Notes under the pieces: generated by a model
Seen by the model: the letters and a program-made list of their open reading frames with translations, nothing else
Database searches by the model: none
What the model was told of the DNA's origin: nothing
Program-made: the position numbers and the translations under genes
Source of the DNA: Stentor roeselii
Taxonomy: Eukaryota; Ciliophora; Heterotrichea; Heterotrichida; Stentoridae
Assembly (NCBI GenBank): GCA_006503475.1
Contig: RSEH01000115.1
Span: 62,001-126,000, forward strand
DNA: 64,000 nucleotides
Direction of reading: 5' to 3'
Shown: positions 54,996 to 64,000 of the stretch, in pieces
How positions within the stretch are numbered: position 1 is the stretch's first letter
Layout of the letters: every line of letters begins with the position of its first letter

Positions 54996-56492
54996 ATGGC
55001 AACAGACAACAAATATGACCGACAACTTCGCTTATGGGGAAGTCACGGACAGAATCTTTTATCAAGTTCTCGCATTTTGATGATAGGGTCTTCTGCCGTC
55101 AGTTCAGAGATCTTGAAGAACCTGGTCCTTCCAGGAGTAGGATTTTTTTCTATCGTTGATGATCAACTTGTCAGTGAGTCTGACTTGGGTGAGAACTTTT
55201 TTGTCCATGCTTCGAAAGTAGGACAGAGCAGAAGTGAAATAGTGAAAAATTTTCTTCTAGAATTGAACCCTGACGTCCAAGGCGAGTCACAGCAGAAGTC
55301 TTTTGACTCGCTTCTGTCCTCACCCGAAGCCTTCCAATCATTTTCTCTGATAATCGCCTGCCAGTTGTCATTTAATCAAATCGCATCTTTATCGAAAATC
55401 AGTGAATCACTGCATATTCCGCTGATAGTCTGCAAGTCAGTCGGCCTTGTCGGGTACCTGCGGATTTTCACTGAGGAACACCCTGTGATTGAGTCGAAGC
55501 CTGATAGGGAACTATTCGATTTAAGGATTCACAAACCTTTTGAAGAACTGAAAAAGTACTGCCAGGGTGTTGACCTCGACAGTTTAGAACTCGTTTATCA
55601 TTCCCATGTTCCTTTCATCGTCATCCTCGTCAAACTCATGGAAGAGTGGCTTACTAGAGAGCCTAGACCTGCAACTTTCAATGAAAAGCAGAAATTTAAA
55701 GAATTTATCAAAGCCCGAAGCAAAGATTTCAATGTTGAAGACAATTTTCGAGAAGCTGTTCAAAAGTCATTTCTGGCCTACCTTGATGAAGACCTGCCTG
55801 AAGAAATCATGAAGGTCCTCAATGATGAAAAAGCGACTCAAGCTGACCAAGGGAGTTCTTTATTCTGGAAATGTGCGAAAGCTGTGAATTCTTTCATTTC
55901 TTTAAAAGGTGTACCTCCTGTGACAGGTCTTTTTTCTGACATGACAAGTGACACAAGCAGTTATGTAAAGCTTCAAACGATTTACAACAATAAAGCGAAA
56001 AGTGACTTGGAGTCAACATCTGAGATCTTTCAAAGTCTTTTCCCAGAAACGCCTGTTCCCGAGCTGTTGAGTGACTTTTGTAAGAATTTACTGACGTTAG
56101 AAGTGACTCGAATGCGAACGATAAGCGAAGAACTAATCGAAATGAACAAGGCGGTACTAGAAGACCCAGACGAAGTAGAATATAAACTGGTTGACTGGTA
56201 CCTGGTACTTCGGGCAATCGACCATCACTTGACAAGCGAAAGTGAATGGCCTGAAACTAAAGACTTGCCAAGTCTTCAGTCTTTTACCGAGTCTCTCGCG
56301 AAGCAAGCTGACCTAGAAGTACTTGAAGAGATGCTTCGTTACAAAGACTCAGAACTTCACACAGTGAGTGCCTTATTAGCAGGAGTTGCAAGTCAAGAAG
56401 CAGTAAAGTTGATAACCAAACAATACACCCCGATAAACAACACCTTTATCTACACCGGGGCCAGTTCACAAGCAGGTGTAATCGAGCTTTAG
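54996..56492 (+). CDS. NAE1: NEDD8-activating enzyme E1 regulatory subunit (APPBP1)
   Basis: 498 residues (animals about 534). Starts with the E1 signature KYDRQLRLWGSHGQ, then a Rossmann segment RILMIGSSAV and SSEILKNLVLPGVGFFSIVD. Family-typical blocks include VCKSVGLVGYLRI, LVYHSHVPFIVILVKLMEEW and the C-terminal VSALLAGVASQEAVKLITKQ with YTPINNTFIYTG. As in APPBP1 there is no catalytic cysteine domain of the UBA3 kind; it works as a heterodimer with UBA3 to activate NEDD8 for cullins. UBA3 is not in the window. It converges with cathepsin C with 13 nt between stops. Confidence 0.95.
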   Translation: MATDNKYDRQLRLWGSHGQNLLSSSRILMIGSSAVSSEILKNLVLPGVGFFSIVDDQLVSESDLGENFFVHASKVGQSRSEIVKNFLLELNPDVQGESQQKSFDSLLSSPEAFQSFSLIIACQLSFNQIASLSKISESLHIPLIVCKSVGLVGYLRIFTEEHPVIESKPDRELFDLRIHKPFEELKKYCQGVDLDSLELVYHSHVPFIVILVKLMEEWLTREPRPATFNEKQKFKEFIKARSKDFNVEDNFREAVQKSFLAYLDEDLPEEIMKVLNDEKATQADQGSSLFWKCAKAVNSFISLKGVPPVTGLFSDMTSDTSSYVKLQTIYNNKAKSDLESTSEIFQSLFPETPVPELLSDFCKNLLTLEVTRMRTISEELIEMNKAVLEDPDEVEYKLVDWYLVLRAIDHHLTSESEWPETKDLPSLQSFTESLAKQADLEVLEEMLRYKDSELHTVSALLAGVASQEAVKLITKQYTPINNTFIYTGASSQAGVIEL

Positions 56493-56505
56493 CTTAAGGT
56501 AATAT

Positions 56506-58110
56506 TCACTTGCTTTTGATGAAAGGTGTCGCAGCTTCCGCCATGCTTTCAATATGAAAATCATCAACTCCTCTTATAACTCTAAAGAATCCGTCTTCGC
56601 CCCATTGTTTTCCCCAGCTGTTAAGACACTTCCAGAACTTAACACCGTTTTCTTCTCCCCAGCCTACAAGAAGGACAGAATGCGTGACTTCTTCCCATTC
56701 AATTGACAGTTCTCGCAGAGAAGACGTGGAAACTGAAGAGTCCGACGAGTGAGAAGACGTCTGTGAGTAAATCCCTGACTTATAATAAAAGAAACTCGAG
56801 TCAGGGATGAGGTCGACGATGACAGGTCCTCGGGCACGTAGTTCTTTCATGATGTTCTCTTCACTCACAGCGCCGTAGTAACCGCCGACCATTGAATACT
56901 CAGAAATTCCGATGATAATCCCGTCGTCGCAGTGAAAGGAGCACTCAGTTGTTTTTTCTTTGTAAGGCATGCAAGTTTCAGTCACCAGTCCGAACTCTTG
57001 AATGAACTTGTGAAGCAAAGTCGGGAAGCCACCACTGCAGCCTTCTGTGTAAAAAGAACAACTTATCAGGTACTCAATGCTCAGACCTGCTTTGAAGTCC
57101 ATGTCGGTCAACAGCCTCAGTCGTGACTCAAGCATTTCAGTTGAAGTCACCGCGTAGCAAGAACCGCAGTCGCCTTGGTTTCTGACGATGTCTGAAACGT
57201 ATGACACTCCATTTATGTCAGTCCAGTCCCAGTTTAAAGGTAATGCACTTCCGTCTATTTTGTCAAGAGTTGAATTCCAATAAAATATCAGACTTTCTCG
57301 GTCTTTTTTACTCATCGCGGTTGAGTCTAAGTAAGTTTTTGATTCACTTTTAGATTCTTGAGGGTTTGAATTTTGTTGGGATTGTTTTGATTGGAGGAGG
57401 ATTGAAGAAAGAGGAGTTTCTGGAAAATCTTGTTTTGCTTTTCTTCTGAACTGACTGTTTATTTCAGAGAAGGATAGACCTGAAAATCTTGGAGAAATTT
57501 CAGCTTTCCAGGACTTTTGAATCGTGTTTAATTGAGATACTCGTTCTTCGTCGTTGTACTGGGCTCGTTGAAGAAAACTGGTGGCTGTAGTGCTTGGATT
57601 TTCAGAGGTTTTTGAAGAGTCCTGCTCTTCTGAAGAATCGATTTTTTCCTTTTCACCGAAGAAGCATCCCCAGGTCTGAAGAGGATCAAGTAAATCGTAT
57701 CGATACCATCCAAGCATCGTTCTAGAACAATCAGATTTATGTCGTTTCCCAGAAACATAGTAAAAAAAGAAGTTTGTAAAAATGACATCATCGAAATAAA
57801 CAATGAAACCCTCATCATAAATTAAAGTCCATGTTCCTTCACCATACTCTTCACTTTTCGCAATATTAGGCAAAGAGAACTCAACCGTGGCAGTAACGCT
57901 GTTTTCAAATTCAAATCTGTGACTCTTCTTAAAGTTCTGAACCGTGTTAGGCTTCCCATGTCCACAAGTGGTTTGATCATTATTCAGGTCAGCAGTGAAA
58001 GTATTAGTGTTAAGAGTAAAAGTCCATTTTCCAAGGAAGCTGGAGTAAGTGCAATGAACAGGCAAGTCAGCTTGTGCCAGGCAAATGAAAGTTGTAAGGA
58101 TAATCAGCAT
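56506..58110 (-). CDS. CTSC: Cathepsin C (dipeptidyl peptidase 1)-like papain-family protease
   Basis: 534 residues. Signal peptide MLIILTTFICLAQA, then the exclusion domain that defines cathepsin C (DLPVHCTYSSFLGKWTF, CGHGKPNTV, the end near DPLQTWGCF). A variable propeptide follows, then the papain domain: GDCGSCYAV with catalytic C318, THSVLLVGWG with H477 and CLNSWG with N497. The exclusion domain turns the enzyme into a dipeptidyl aminopeptidase. It is lysosomal or phagosomal in other eukaryotes, which suits a feeding ciliate. A Ser-rich insertion in the papain domain (SSHSSDSSVSTSS, about 450) is unusual. Confidence 0.94.
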   Translation of the reverse strand: MLIILTTFICLAQADLPVHCTYSSFLGKWTFTLNTNTFTADLNNDQTTCGHGKPNTVQNFKKSHRFEFENSVTATVEFSLPNIAKSEEYGEGTWTLIYDEGFIVYFDDVIFTNFFFYYVSGKRHKSDCSRTMLGWYRYDLLDPLQTWGCFFGEKEKIDSSEEQDSSKTSENPSTTATSFLQRAQYNDEERVSQLNTIQKSWKAEISPRFSGLSFSEINSQFRRKAKQDFPETPLSSILLQSKQSQQNSNPQESKSESKTYLDSTAMSKKDRESLIFYWNSTLDKIDGSALPLNWDWTDINGVSYVSDIVRNQGDCGSCYAVTSTEMLESRLRLLTDMDFKAGLSIEYLISCSFYTEGCSGGFPTLLHKFIQEFGLVTETCMPYKEKTTECSFHCDDGIIIGISEYSMVGGYYGAVSEENIMKELRARGPVIVDLIPDSSFFYYKSGIYSQTSSHSSDSSVSTSSLRELSIEWEEVTHSVLLVGWGEENGVKFWKCLNSWGKQWGEDGFFRVIRGVDDFHIESMAEAATPFIKSK

Positions 58111-58333
58111 TATTTATTTACTTAAATTCTAATTACCTGCAGGGAATGTAGAGAAACGTATAGATTAATAAATCTTTTTTTTCATTGAAATCTTAGGAAA
58201 AACACAGGGAATCTAAAGGTAAATAGAATAATTATCTTAAAAAATCAATAAAAACTGGGGAAATTTCAGCTGAATCCCCAGCTCAGTCCAATCCCAATAC
58301 TTCATTTCCCTTCCATCCAGATATAAAAAAACA

Positions 58334-58726
58334 ATGGTGCGAATGAACGTGCTAGCCGATACCTTGAAAAGCATAATCAACGCAGAAAAGCGAGGAAAGC
58401 GTCAAGTCCTGATTCGCCCTAGCTCTAAAGTCGTGCTCAAGTTTTTGAGATTGATGCAGAAACACGGGTACATCGGAGAATTCGAAGTTGTTGACGACCA
58501 CAGGTCGAATAAAATCGTAGTTGATTTGAATGGAAGACTAAACAAGTGTGGAGTGATCTCGCCAAGGTTTGATATCTCAGTTAATGGACTTGAACAGGTT
58601 GCTTCTACTTTGCTTCCTTCCAGACAGTTTGGGTTCGTGGTACTTACTACCACTTATGGTATTTTAGACCATGAAGAGGCAAGAAAAAGACATGTTGGAG
58701 GAAAACTTTTGGGCTTTTTCTATTAA
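58334..58726 (+). CDS. RPS15A: Ribosomal protein uS8 (RPS15A)
   Basis: 130 residues, exactly the eukaryotic length. Begins [20 protein letters not shown] and ends [32 protein letters not shown] and [13 protein letters not shown] are conserved. A component of the 40S body. A TATA-like ATATAAAAAA lies at 58321-58330, immediately before the ATG, though with such short leaders it may be leader rather than promoter. No intron. Confidence 0.98.
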   Translation: MVRMNVLADTLKSIINAEKRGKRQVLIRPSSKVVLKFLRLMQKHGYIGEFEVVDDHRSNKIVVDLNGRLNKCGVISPRFDISVNGLEQVASTLLPSRQFGFVVLTTTYGILDHEEARKRHVGGKLLGFFY

Positions 58727-58958
58727 GTTAGCTTTATTTACAAATAAGACTGGAATTCTTTAGCCCTTTAGTGTTTTGATAAAGAAGGCTTAATATTCAG
58801 AGCTTTCTAAATAGTGAGTCTTGAATTATTGAAAGGGTGAACTTCGGGTATTGTTGAGTATTTGATTAAAAGTAAGACCATTTGAAAATCCAGTATTCAT
58901 GATTCATCTTAATTAAAGTCAATGGTATTCAAGATTACTGATGCAATTATTAGTTTCC

Positions 58959-59780
58959 TTACAACCTAGACAATTTCGCAAATTGCTGATTGACTTTCCT
59001 TTTCTTTCCACTATTTTGCCCGATATACCTTTGAATCTTGAGTGAATTATCAACGTCTCCTATATATTTAATATATTCAGGAGCAAAGTAATCCTCATCA
59101 TTGAAAAATACTTCTTCTTTCGTACTCTGAAAAGTATTTAAAGCGTTATTCATCTTATTTCTCACTTCAGAATATTTCTTCTTTTTTTCCTTCACCTCAT
59201 GTTCTTCTTTATACTTGATTCCTAAATTTTTTACCATCAACTTCGTGATTAATTTCGAGAGTCTTACGTTTCTTGGACTCTTTTCCTGCACTTTTTTCGT
59301 AAAACCTGAAGAAAGTTCTGGAAGCTTCATTGAAAGTGATAATTTCGGAGTGATTTCCCAGGCTTCTCCAAATTTACGCTTGTTGTTCTTGATGACGTCT
59401 TCGACTTGTCCTATCGAGTCGAAGAGAAGTTTTTGAGAAGGTTTGTAAAAAGTTGTCAAAGGGCGATTTTGAAGAATTTCAACCATTCTTTTAGTGTCTT
59501 TCACAGGACCTTTGCTGTATTTTGTATCGATGTATGTTTTTATTTTGTCTTTTGACATTTGGTAGTTGTGGTGTGCTTGGAAGTTCACTGAATTTAGGTC
59601 TTGTTTCTTTATTTTTTCAGTCAAAGTGCCTAGCTGACGGAAAGTTTGGGTCATTTGCTTGTTAATTACTCTTGGAGAAGGGGACTCCAACGTTTCGAGG
59701 TCTTCGACGACTCTGTCTATTGCTAGAGTCAACCTTTTGAATGAAGTTCGGCGAAATTCCACAGGGCTTGGTGAGTCCAT
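58959..59780 (-). CDS. Unknown basic protein
   Basis: 273 residues from the ATG at 59780. No family recognised. Basic, helical, with a short ordered-looking start (FKRLTLAIDRVVEDLETLES), a middle block (FYKPSQKLLFDSIGQVEDVI) and a Lys-rich helix (EEHEVKEKKKKYSEVRNKMN). A near-terminal stretch FNDEDYFAPEYIKYIGDVDN is acidic and aromatic. No signal peptide, membrane segment or metal motif. Probably cytoskeletal by composition, not shown. Confidence 0.7.
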   Translation of the reverse strand: MDSPSPVEFRRTSFKRLTLAIDRVVEDLETLESPSPRVINKQMTQTFRQLGTLTEKIKKQDLNSVNFQAHHNYQMSKDKIKTYIDTKYSKGPVKDTKRMVEILQNRPLTTFYKPSQKLLFDSIGQVEDVIKNNKRKFGEAWEITPKLSLSMKLPELSSGFTKKVQEKSPRNVRLSKLITKLMVKNLGIKYKEEHEVKEKKKKYSEVRNKMNNALNTFQSTKEEVFFNDEDYFAPEYIKYIGDVDNSLKIQRYIGQNSGKKRKVNQQFAKLSRL

Positions 59781-60051
59781 TAAAGAACTTATGGATTGAA
59801 TCCCAATTTGCTGTAAAAAGTAGGCTTATTAAAAGGGGAAAAATTTAGGATTGACTGTTAAACTTTTATCACTATGAAACGCTATTTTAATAACTTCTAG
59901 GTAAAAAATTTGAAATATTCAACTAATTTTAAATATTGAACAAATAGTGGTAGTCATCAAGAAAATGATTTACAAGAAAAGAATCATTTTTCTTTACCTA
60001 AAATTTTAGATTGATTACACTAAGGCTAAAATATTCTAAGCCATAAAAATA

Positions 60052-61092
60052 ATGGACGAAATTAGGTCTAATGTCTTGCATGCTTCGAATGCAACTGTGG
60101 ATGCAGGTGAGGTCAAAGGATATGACTTCAATCTCGGCATTGACTACGCAGCCCTTTTAGCATCCTACACTAATACAGGGCTTCAGGCATCGAATCTCGC
60201 AAGAGTAATTGAAAATGTGAATTCCATGCTGAACTGGCGTCCATCAGAAGAAGACATAAGCTCGGGAATTCCAGCAGATGCACGATGCACCATCTTCTTA
60301 GCCTTCACTTCAAACATGATATCCTGCGGTATTCGAGAGACAATCCGATACCTAGTCCAGCATAAACTCGTTTCAATAATAACCACAACTGCAGGAGGCA
60401 TCGAAGAAGACTTCATCAAGTGTCTCGCTCCAAGCTACATGGGCGACTTCCACTTGAAAGGCAGCGACCTAAGGGCAAAGGGTCTGAACCGCATCGGAAA
60501 CATGATTGTGCCAAACAACAACTACTGCCTCTTCGAGACTTGGATCATGCCGATTCTTGATAAAATGCGAGAAGAGCAGAAAGCTGGCACTGTCTGGACT
60601 CCAAGCAAGATGATTAGAAGACTTGGACTGGAGATCAACAACGAGGAAAGCGTTTATTACTGGGCAGCGAAAAATGATATTCCAATCATGTGCCCTGGAA
60701 TCACTGACGGGTCCATTGGAGACATGCTTTATATGCACGGGTATAACACTGAAAGCATTGTTCTTGATATTGTTCAGGACTTGAGGGTTATTAATGACTT
60801 GGCTTTTAATGCGAAGAGAAGTGGAATGATTATTTTAGGAGGAGGACTACCTAAACATCATACCTGCAATGCGAATATGATTAGGAATGGAGCTGATTAT
60901 GCTGTTTATATTAATACTGGAATTGAACATGAAGGAAGTGACTCTGGAGCTTCACCTGATGAAGCTGTTTCTTGGGGGAAAATCAAGGGAACCTGTGTGC
61001 CTGTCAAGCTTTATTCTGAAGCTTCTTTGGTCTTTCCTTTGGTTGTGGCTGAGTCTTTCGTTAAGTATAAGCTAAGACAGGATAAAGCTTAA
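60052..61092 (+). CDS. DHPS: Deoxyhypusine synthase
   Basis: 346 residues, compared with about 369 in animals. Transfers aminobutyl from spermidine to eIF5A using NAD. Clear blocks: [90 protein letters not shown], and the active-site region SWGKI with the catalytic Lys at 310, followed by [13 protein letters not shown]. No gaps or lost residues seen. Cytosolic tetramer in other eukaryotes. Confidence 0.98.
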   Translation: MDEIRSNVLHASNATVDAGEVKGYDFNLGIDYAALLASYTNTGLQASNLARVIENVNSMLNWRPSEEDISSGIPADARCTIFLAFTSNMISCGIRETIRYLVQHKLVSIITTTAGGIEEDFIKCLAPSYMGDFHLKGSDLRAKGLNRIGNMIVPNNNYCLFETWIMPILDKMREEQKAGTVWTPSKMIRRLGLEINNEESVYYWAAKNDIPIMCPGITDGSIGDMLYMHGYNTESIVLDIVQDLRVINDLAFNAKRSGMIILGGGLPKHHTCNANMIRNGADYAVYINTGIEHEGSDSGASPDEAVSWGKIKGTCVPVKLYSEASLVFPLVVAESFVKYKLRQDKA

Positions 61093-61167
61093 ATCGTTTT
61101 CTTTTAAATGGATTCAGGTACTTTAAGATTGGTATTTTTGAATTTTTGTTGAAACACTTCTATAAAA

Positions 61168-63033
61168 ATGCAAAAAAACTATTCTGCATCAGTTAAACCT
61201 TTTCAATCAGAAAGTCGAAGAAAGGCTTCGAATGAAGGGATTTTTGAGAAGGTTAAAAGTTTTTTTTCATGCAATGATAAAAAGTACGTTGATTCTAATG
61301 AAATATCCTTAGAGAGTAGTTTAAATTTGAAGAATAATCCTCTTCATGCTCGTCCTAATAGTTTTCTTGAGGAAGAATCTAAAAATAGTAGCAGAGGTAA
61401 ACCTAAAAAGCTCACTGTCCGCCAATATGAGACTGTTATTGAAGATCTTCAAGTCCAAACTGAATACTTGAAAAAAGAACTACGAGACTCAAAATCTCAG
61501 GAAGAAAAAAACAATAAAATTATAGCAGATCTTAAACACTCTTTGAATACTACCCAAGAAAAGAATAAAAGAACCATCGACGATTTGCAAAAGTCTTTAA
61601 AGTCTTATGAAGATAAATCGAGAGCTCTTAACAAAGATATGAATTCTCTTGAACTCAAGTATCGAGAAAGTGAGGCTGAAAAGAATAAGCTTGGAACACT
61701 TCTAACAAGAAAAGAAACTGAATACAATGACCTCATAAACAGCTTCAAATCTAATGAAAACAAACTTAAAGAATATAAAAAAAAATTTGAAGAGGCTTCT
61801 TCAAGAGCGAGCACATATGAAAAGAAATGTAATGATTTAAATGAAGAAATTCAAAAGAAAGAAATTTTATTCGAAAGAAGAAAAAATAAACTCGAAAATA
61901 AGTGCAATTCTTTAAAATGCTCAATCGAATCAGAACAATCAAAAATAAAGGATTTTGAAATACTCCTAAATGAAAAAGATATATCTATCAGAAACTTAAG
62001 TAACGAACTTAATTCAAAAAATCAAAAAATGAAATCAAATGAGGATGAAACAGGAATTTTAAAAAAACAGCAAAATTCGGAAACCTTTAATGCGTCTCAA
62101 CCAAAATCAAACTTTAATCCGATGAGCCACAGAAGAATTAATAGTTCAAGCAAATATGAAAAATTTGTTCATGATTCTTCAAATTCTCAGTTCAGTTCAA
62201 CCATCATTCATGATCAAGCATCTTCTTATACAAATGCCTCTTCATTCACACAAACTAACCTGATAGATAAGAACTCTTTCAATGAAGGCCAAGATTTTCT
62301 AAACCCTAAAAAATTTTGTGAAGATTGTAAAAAATTAAAACAAAAGCTGATTACTTCGAAGAAAAGAAATCAAGAAATATCAAGAACAATGAAAGAAGAA
62401 CTTTTAGCCAAAGATCAAATTTTATTTGATCTGCAAAATCAAATGTTATTCAAAGAGAAAGATTTTAAAGCAAAACTAGAAATTTGCCAACAAGAAAATA
62501 AAACTTTGAATGAAAATATTGAAATGTTGGCTCAATCACTTAATCAGAATTACTTAGAAGAAAGAGATATCGATGACTTTAATATTCAAAGCATGAGTCT
62601 TGAAAACTATAAGTTGAAAATAACTGATCTTAACAAGAAAACTCAACTTTTAATGAAGAATAATTCCAATCTGTCAAAAACTTTGCAAAATGTTTGTGAA
62701 AAAAATAAGAAAATTGAAGAAAAATTAAGAAATTTAGAAAATGATTTAGAAAACACTAAAAAGATCTCTGAAAATAAAATTAAACAATTGGAACAAGCAA
62801 TTGATGAAAAAGTAATCGAAAATAATTATAAATCGGAAATCAAGAGACTTCAAAGCGAACTTCAACAAGCCCATCATAATAATGTTGAATTAGAACAGTC
62901 ATTAAAAATTATTTCGGATGAAAAACTTGAAAAAGATAAAAACGATTTATTGAATTTATCAGAAAAAATGATTTTAGCTGATGAGGAAATTCTAGATTTA
63001 AGGAATAAACTTGAAATGATATGCTTTGCATAA
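61168..63033 (+). CDS. Long coiled-coil protein
   Basis: 621 residues. Residues 1-75 are polar and basic with C-rich FFSCND; a helical motif (LTVRQYETVIEDLQVQTEYL) starts the coiled coil at about 80, which runs to 300, breaks at a Ser/Asn-rich linker (about 300-385, with CEDCKKLKQ at 386-394) and resumes to the end. No specific family recognised; SMC-like hits are expected only by composition. Codon use is markedly A+T-rich compared with its neighbours, and the gene lies at the edge of an AT-rich zone. Confidence 0.75.
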   Translation: MQKNYSASVKPFQSESRRKASNEGIFEKVKSFFSCNDKKYVDSNEISLESSLNLKNNPLHARPNSFLEEESKNSSRGKPKKLTVRQYETVIEDLQVQTEYLKKELRDSKSQEEKNNKIIADLKHSLNTTQEKNKRTIDDLQKSLKSYEDKSRALNKDMNSLELKYRESEAEKNKLGTLLTRKETEYNDLINSFKSNENKLKEYKKKFEEASSRASTYEKKCNDLNEEIQKKEILFERRKNKLENKCNSLKCSIESEQSKIKDFEILLNEKDISIRNLSNELNSKNQKMKSNEDETGILKKQQNSETFNASQPKSNFNPMSHRRINSSSKYEKFVHDSSNSQFSSTIIHDQASSYTNASSFTQTNLIDKNSFNEGQDFLNPKKFCEDCKKLKQKLITSKKRNQEISRTMKEELLAKDQILFDLQNQMLFKEKDFKAKLEICQQENKTLNENIEMLAQSLNQNYLEERDIDDFNIQSMSLENYKLKITDLNKKTQLLMKNNSNLSKTLQNVCEKNKKIEEKLRNLENDLENTKKISENKIKQLEQAIDEKVIENNYKSEIKRLQSELQQAHHNNVELEQSLKIISDEKLEKDKNDLLNLSEKMILADEEILDLRNKLEMICFA

Positions 63034-64000
63034 TTATAGATAATATTGTAGGATTTTTAATGACTTTATCTAAAATAGGATAATTTTCTTTATAAGTTTG
63101 ATTTTTATCTAGTTACTTTGATAGATAGTTGTAATACTCTGTTAATATTCTTATTATATTATTTATTTAGATTTGGGAAAAGTACTTAATTTATATGGAA
63201 TCATCTTTAAGTATTGCTGTTATATAGTTAAATAAACCCAGAAAAAGAGTTTTAATTAAAAAGAATTATGGATTCATAAACTAATTTTACAGGAAATAAC
63301 TAAATCTCATAAATTTTCAATATTAAAAATTATATCAAGCATCTATCAAAACTATGATTTTTTAAACTTATTGTTAAGATCTTAAATAAACTTCTTGTGT
63401 TATTATCTAAGTTAAATTTATATTCAGATGAAAGTTCTCTAACTTTACAGCTTTATCTGTCAGCTATGAGATTATCACTGAGATATTTTCAATACGAAAA
63501 ATTTGTTATCATTAAGTTTATAATTCAGAGAACTCTAATGTTTCTGCGACCATCATTTACCTATTCTCATTTGATTACAAATCTTCTTTGGTCAGATTTA
63601 ATGTAGATAATTTGAATTTACAAATCTTATTTGGTCAGATTTAATGTAAATGAGACAAGCTCTATGTTGAAAATTCTTATCTATTCGAAAGGAATAAATT
63701 TTAGTTTGTCTTTAGTGACTCCGAATACAGGGAAATGGGGTTGTTGAGTTTTATTGTGAAATAGCATGTCTTTATCTTTTGATGATACCACATAATTATA
63801 AAGATTATGAGTTAAGATCTCAGTAAGAATACTCGAGCTATTACTTTGGAGGAAAGATTGGCCTGAGTTTCGAAGGATTTGTATAATGCCCAAATGGTTA
63901 ATAACTTGGATAATAATTACAGCTTCAATTATTTACTTAAAAACATCTGCGAACCAAATCAATACTAGAATGATGCTATTCGTTTAGAAAATAGTCAGAA
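63034..64000. other. AT-rich terminal stretch, no supported gene
   Basis: About 970 nt. The 69-codon frame at 63397-63606 lacks an ATG start and is low-complexity. A - strand frame ending at 63681 (last residues DKLKFIPFE) is open for about 80 codons but has no ATG before an upstream stop; it might be the last exon of a gene entering from the right or a remnant. A short tandem repeat lies at 63576-63651. No RNA gene recognised. Confidence 0.55.
63576..63651. repeat. Two-copy tandem repeat, period 43 nt
   Basis: Both copies begin TACAAATCTT and continue TTTGGTCAGATTTAATGTA; 33 matching positions with two mismatches. Copies start at 63576 and 63619. Confidence 0.8.

Noticed and set aside
63397-63606. 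69-codon + strand frame near the right end
   Set aside because: No ATG start, AT-driven composition, and its end overlaps a tandem repeat.
63681-63935. - strand frame that could be the 3' end of a gene from the right
   Set aside because: Upstream stop without an ATG; I tried 14-16 nt GT..AG segments upstream and none opened a longer frame. Left as a note in the spacer entry.
1-64000. Transposons, retroelements or virus-like genes
   Set aside because: No reverse transcriptase, integrase, transposase, capsid or terminal-repeat pair was recognised in the window.

Overview
The window reads as macronuclear DNA of a heterotrich ciliate, most likely Stentor (S. coeruleus-like). Three things point there. 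(1) Five genes become whole only when an exactly 15-nt GT..AG intron is removed, and in four of the five there is an A at intron position 10; tiny 15-16 nt introns are known from heterotrichs. (2) The code is standard: TAA, TAG and TGA all end genes and Trp is TGG, unlike Blepharisma, where TGA is Trp. (3) The gene set is eukaryotic and ciliate in flavour: P4-ATPase/guanylyl cyclase fusion, CDPK, CFAP97, MOZART1, cysteine-rich surface protein, many coiled-coil proteins.

Layout. 1-3719 is the 5' part of a large secreted LamG/furin-repeat protein running off the left edge, followed by 1.8 kb of AT-rich DNA. 5.5-12.7 kb: repeat protein, FHA/RING-CH protein, ARL8, DCN1 (intron), several unknown proteins. 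13-18 kb: BRCT protein, WD40 protein, CFAP97 protein, secreted PSI protein. 18.1-29.5 kb: a head-to-tail run of seven + strand genes with mostly 10-50 nt gaps (guanylyl cyclase fusion, U2SURP-type CID protein, C2orf81-like, MZT1, unknown, URI1-like prefoldin, folate-biopterin transporter). 29.5-46.3 kb: TM9SF, unknown, PH-ORP, NDUFAF7 (intron), giant CCDC17-like protein, FAM135-type hydrolase, PDI, RING protein (intron), coiled-coil protein. 46.3-48.3 kb is gene-poor with a decayed gene remnant and tandem repeats. 48.3-63 kb: CDPK with worn EF-hands, cullin-3-like, RAD21-type kleisin, unknown (intron), NAE1, cathepsin C, uS8, unknown, deoxyhypusine synthase, long coiled-coil protein. The last 1 kb is AT-rich.

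Themes. Three neddylation parts (DCN1, cullin, NAE1) lie in the window. Many genes are probably ciliary or basal-body (CFAP97, MZT1, C2orf81-like, CCDC17-like, ARL8). Gene packing is extreme: 4 nt between a stop and the next ATG, 27 and 32 nt between divergent ATGs.

The most unusual signal is compositional: reading the + strand, the sequence drifts from A+C-rich to G+T-rich and then drops back abruptly, again and again, inside and between genes and regardless of gene strand.
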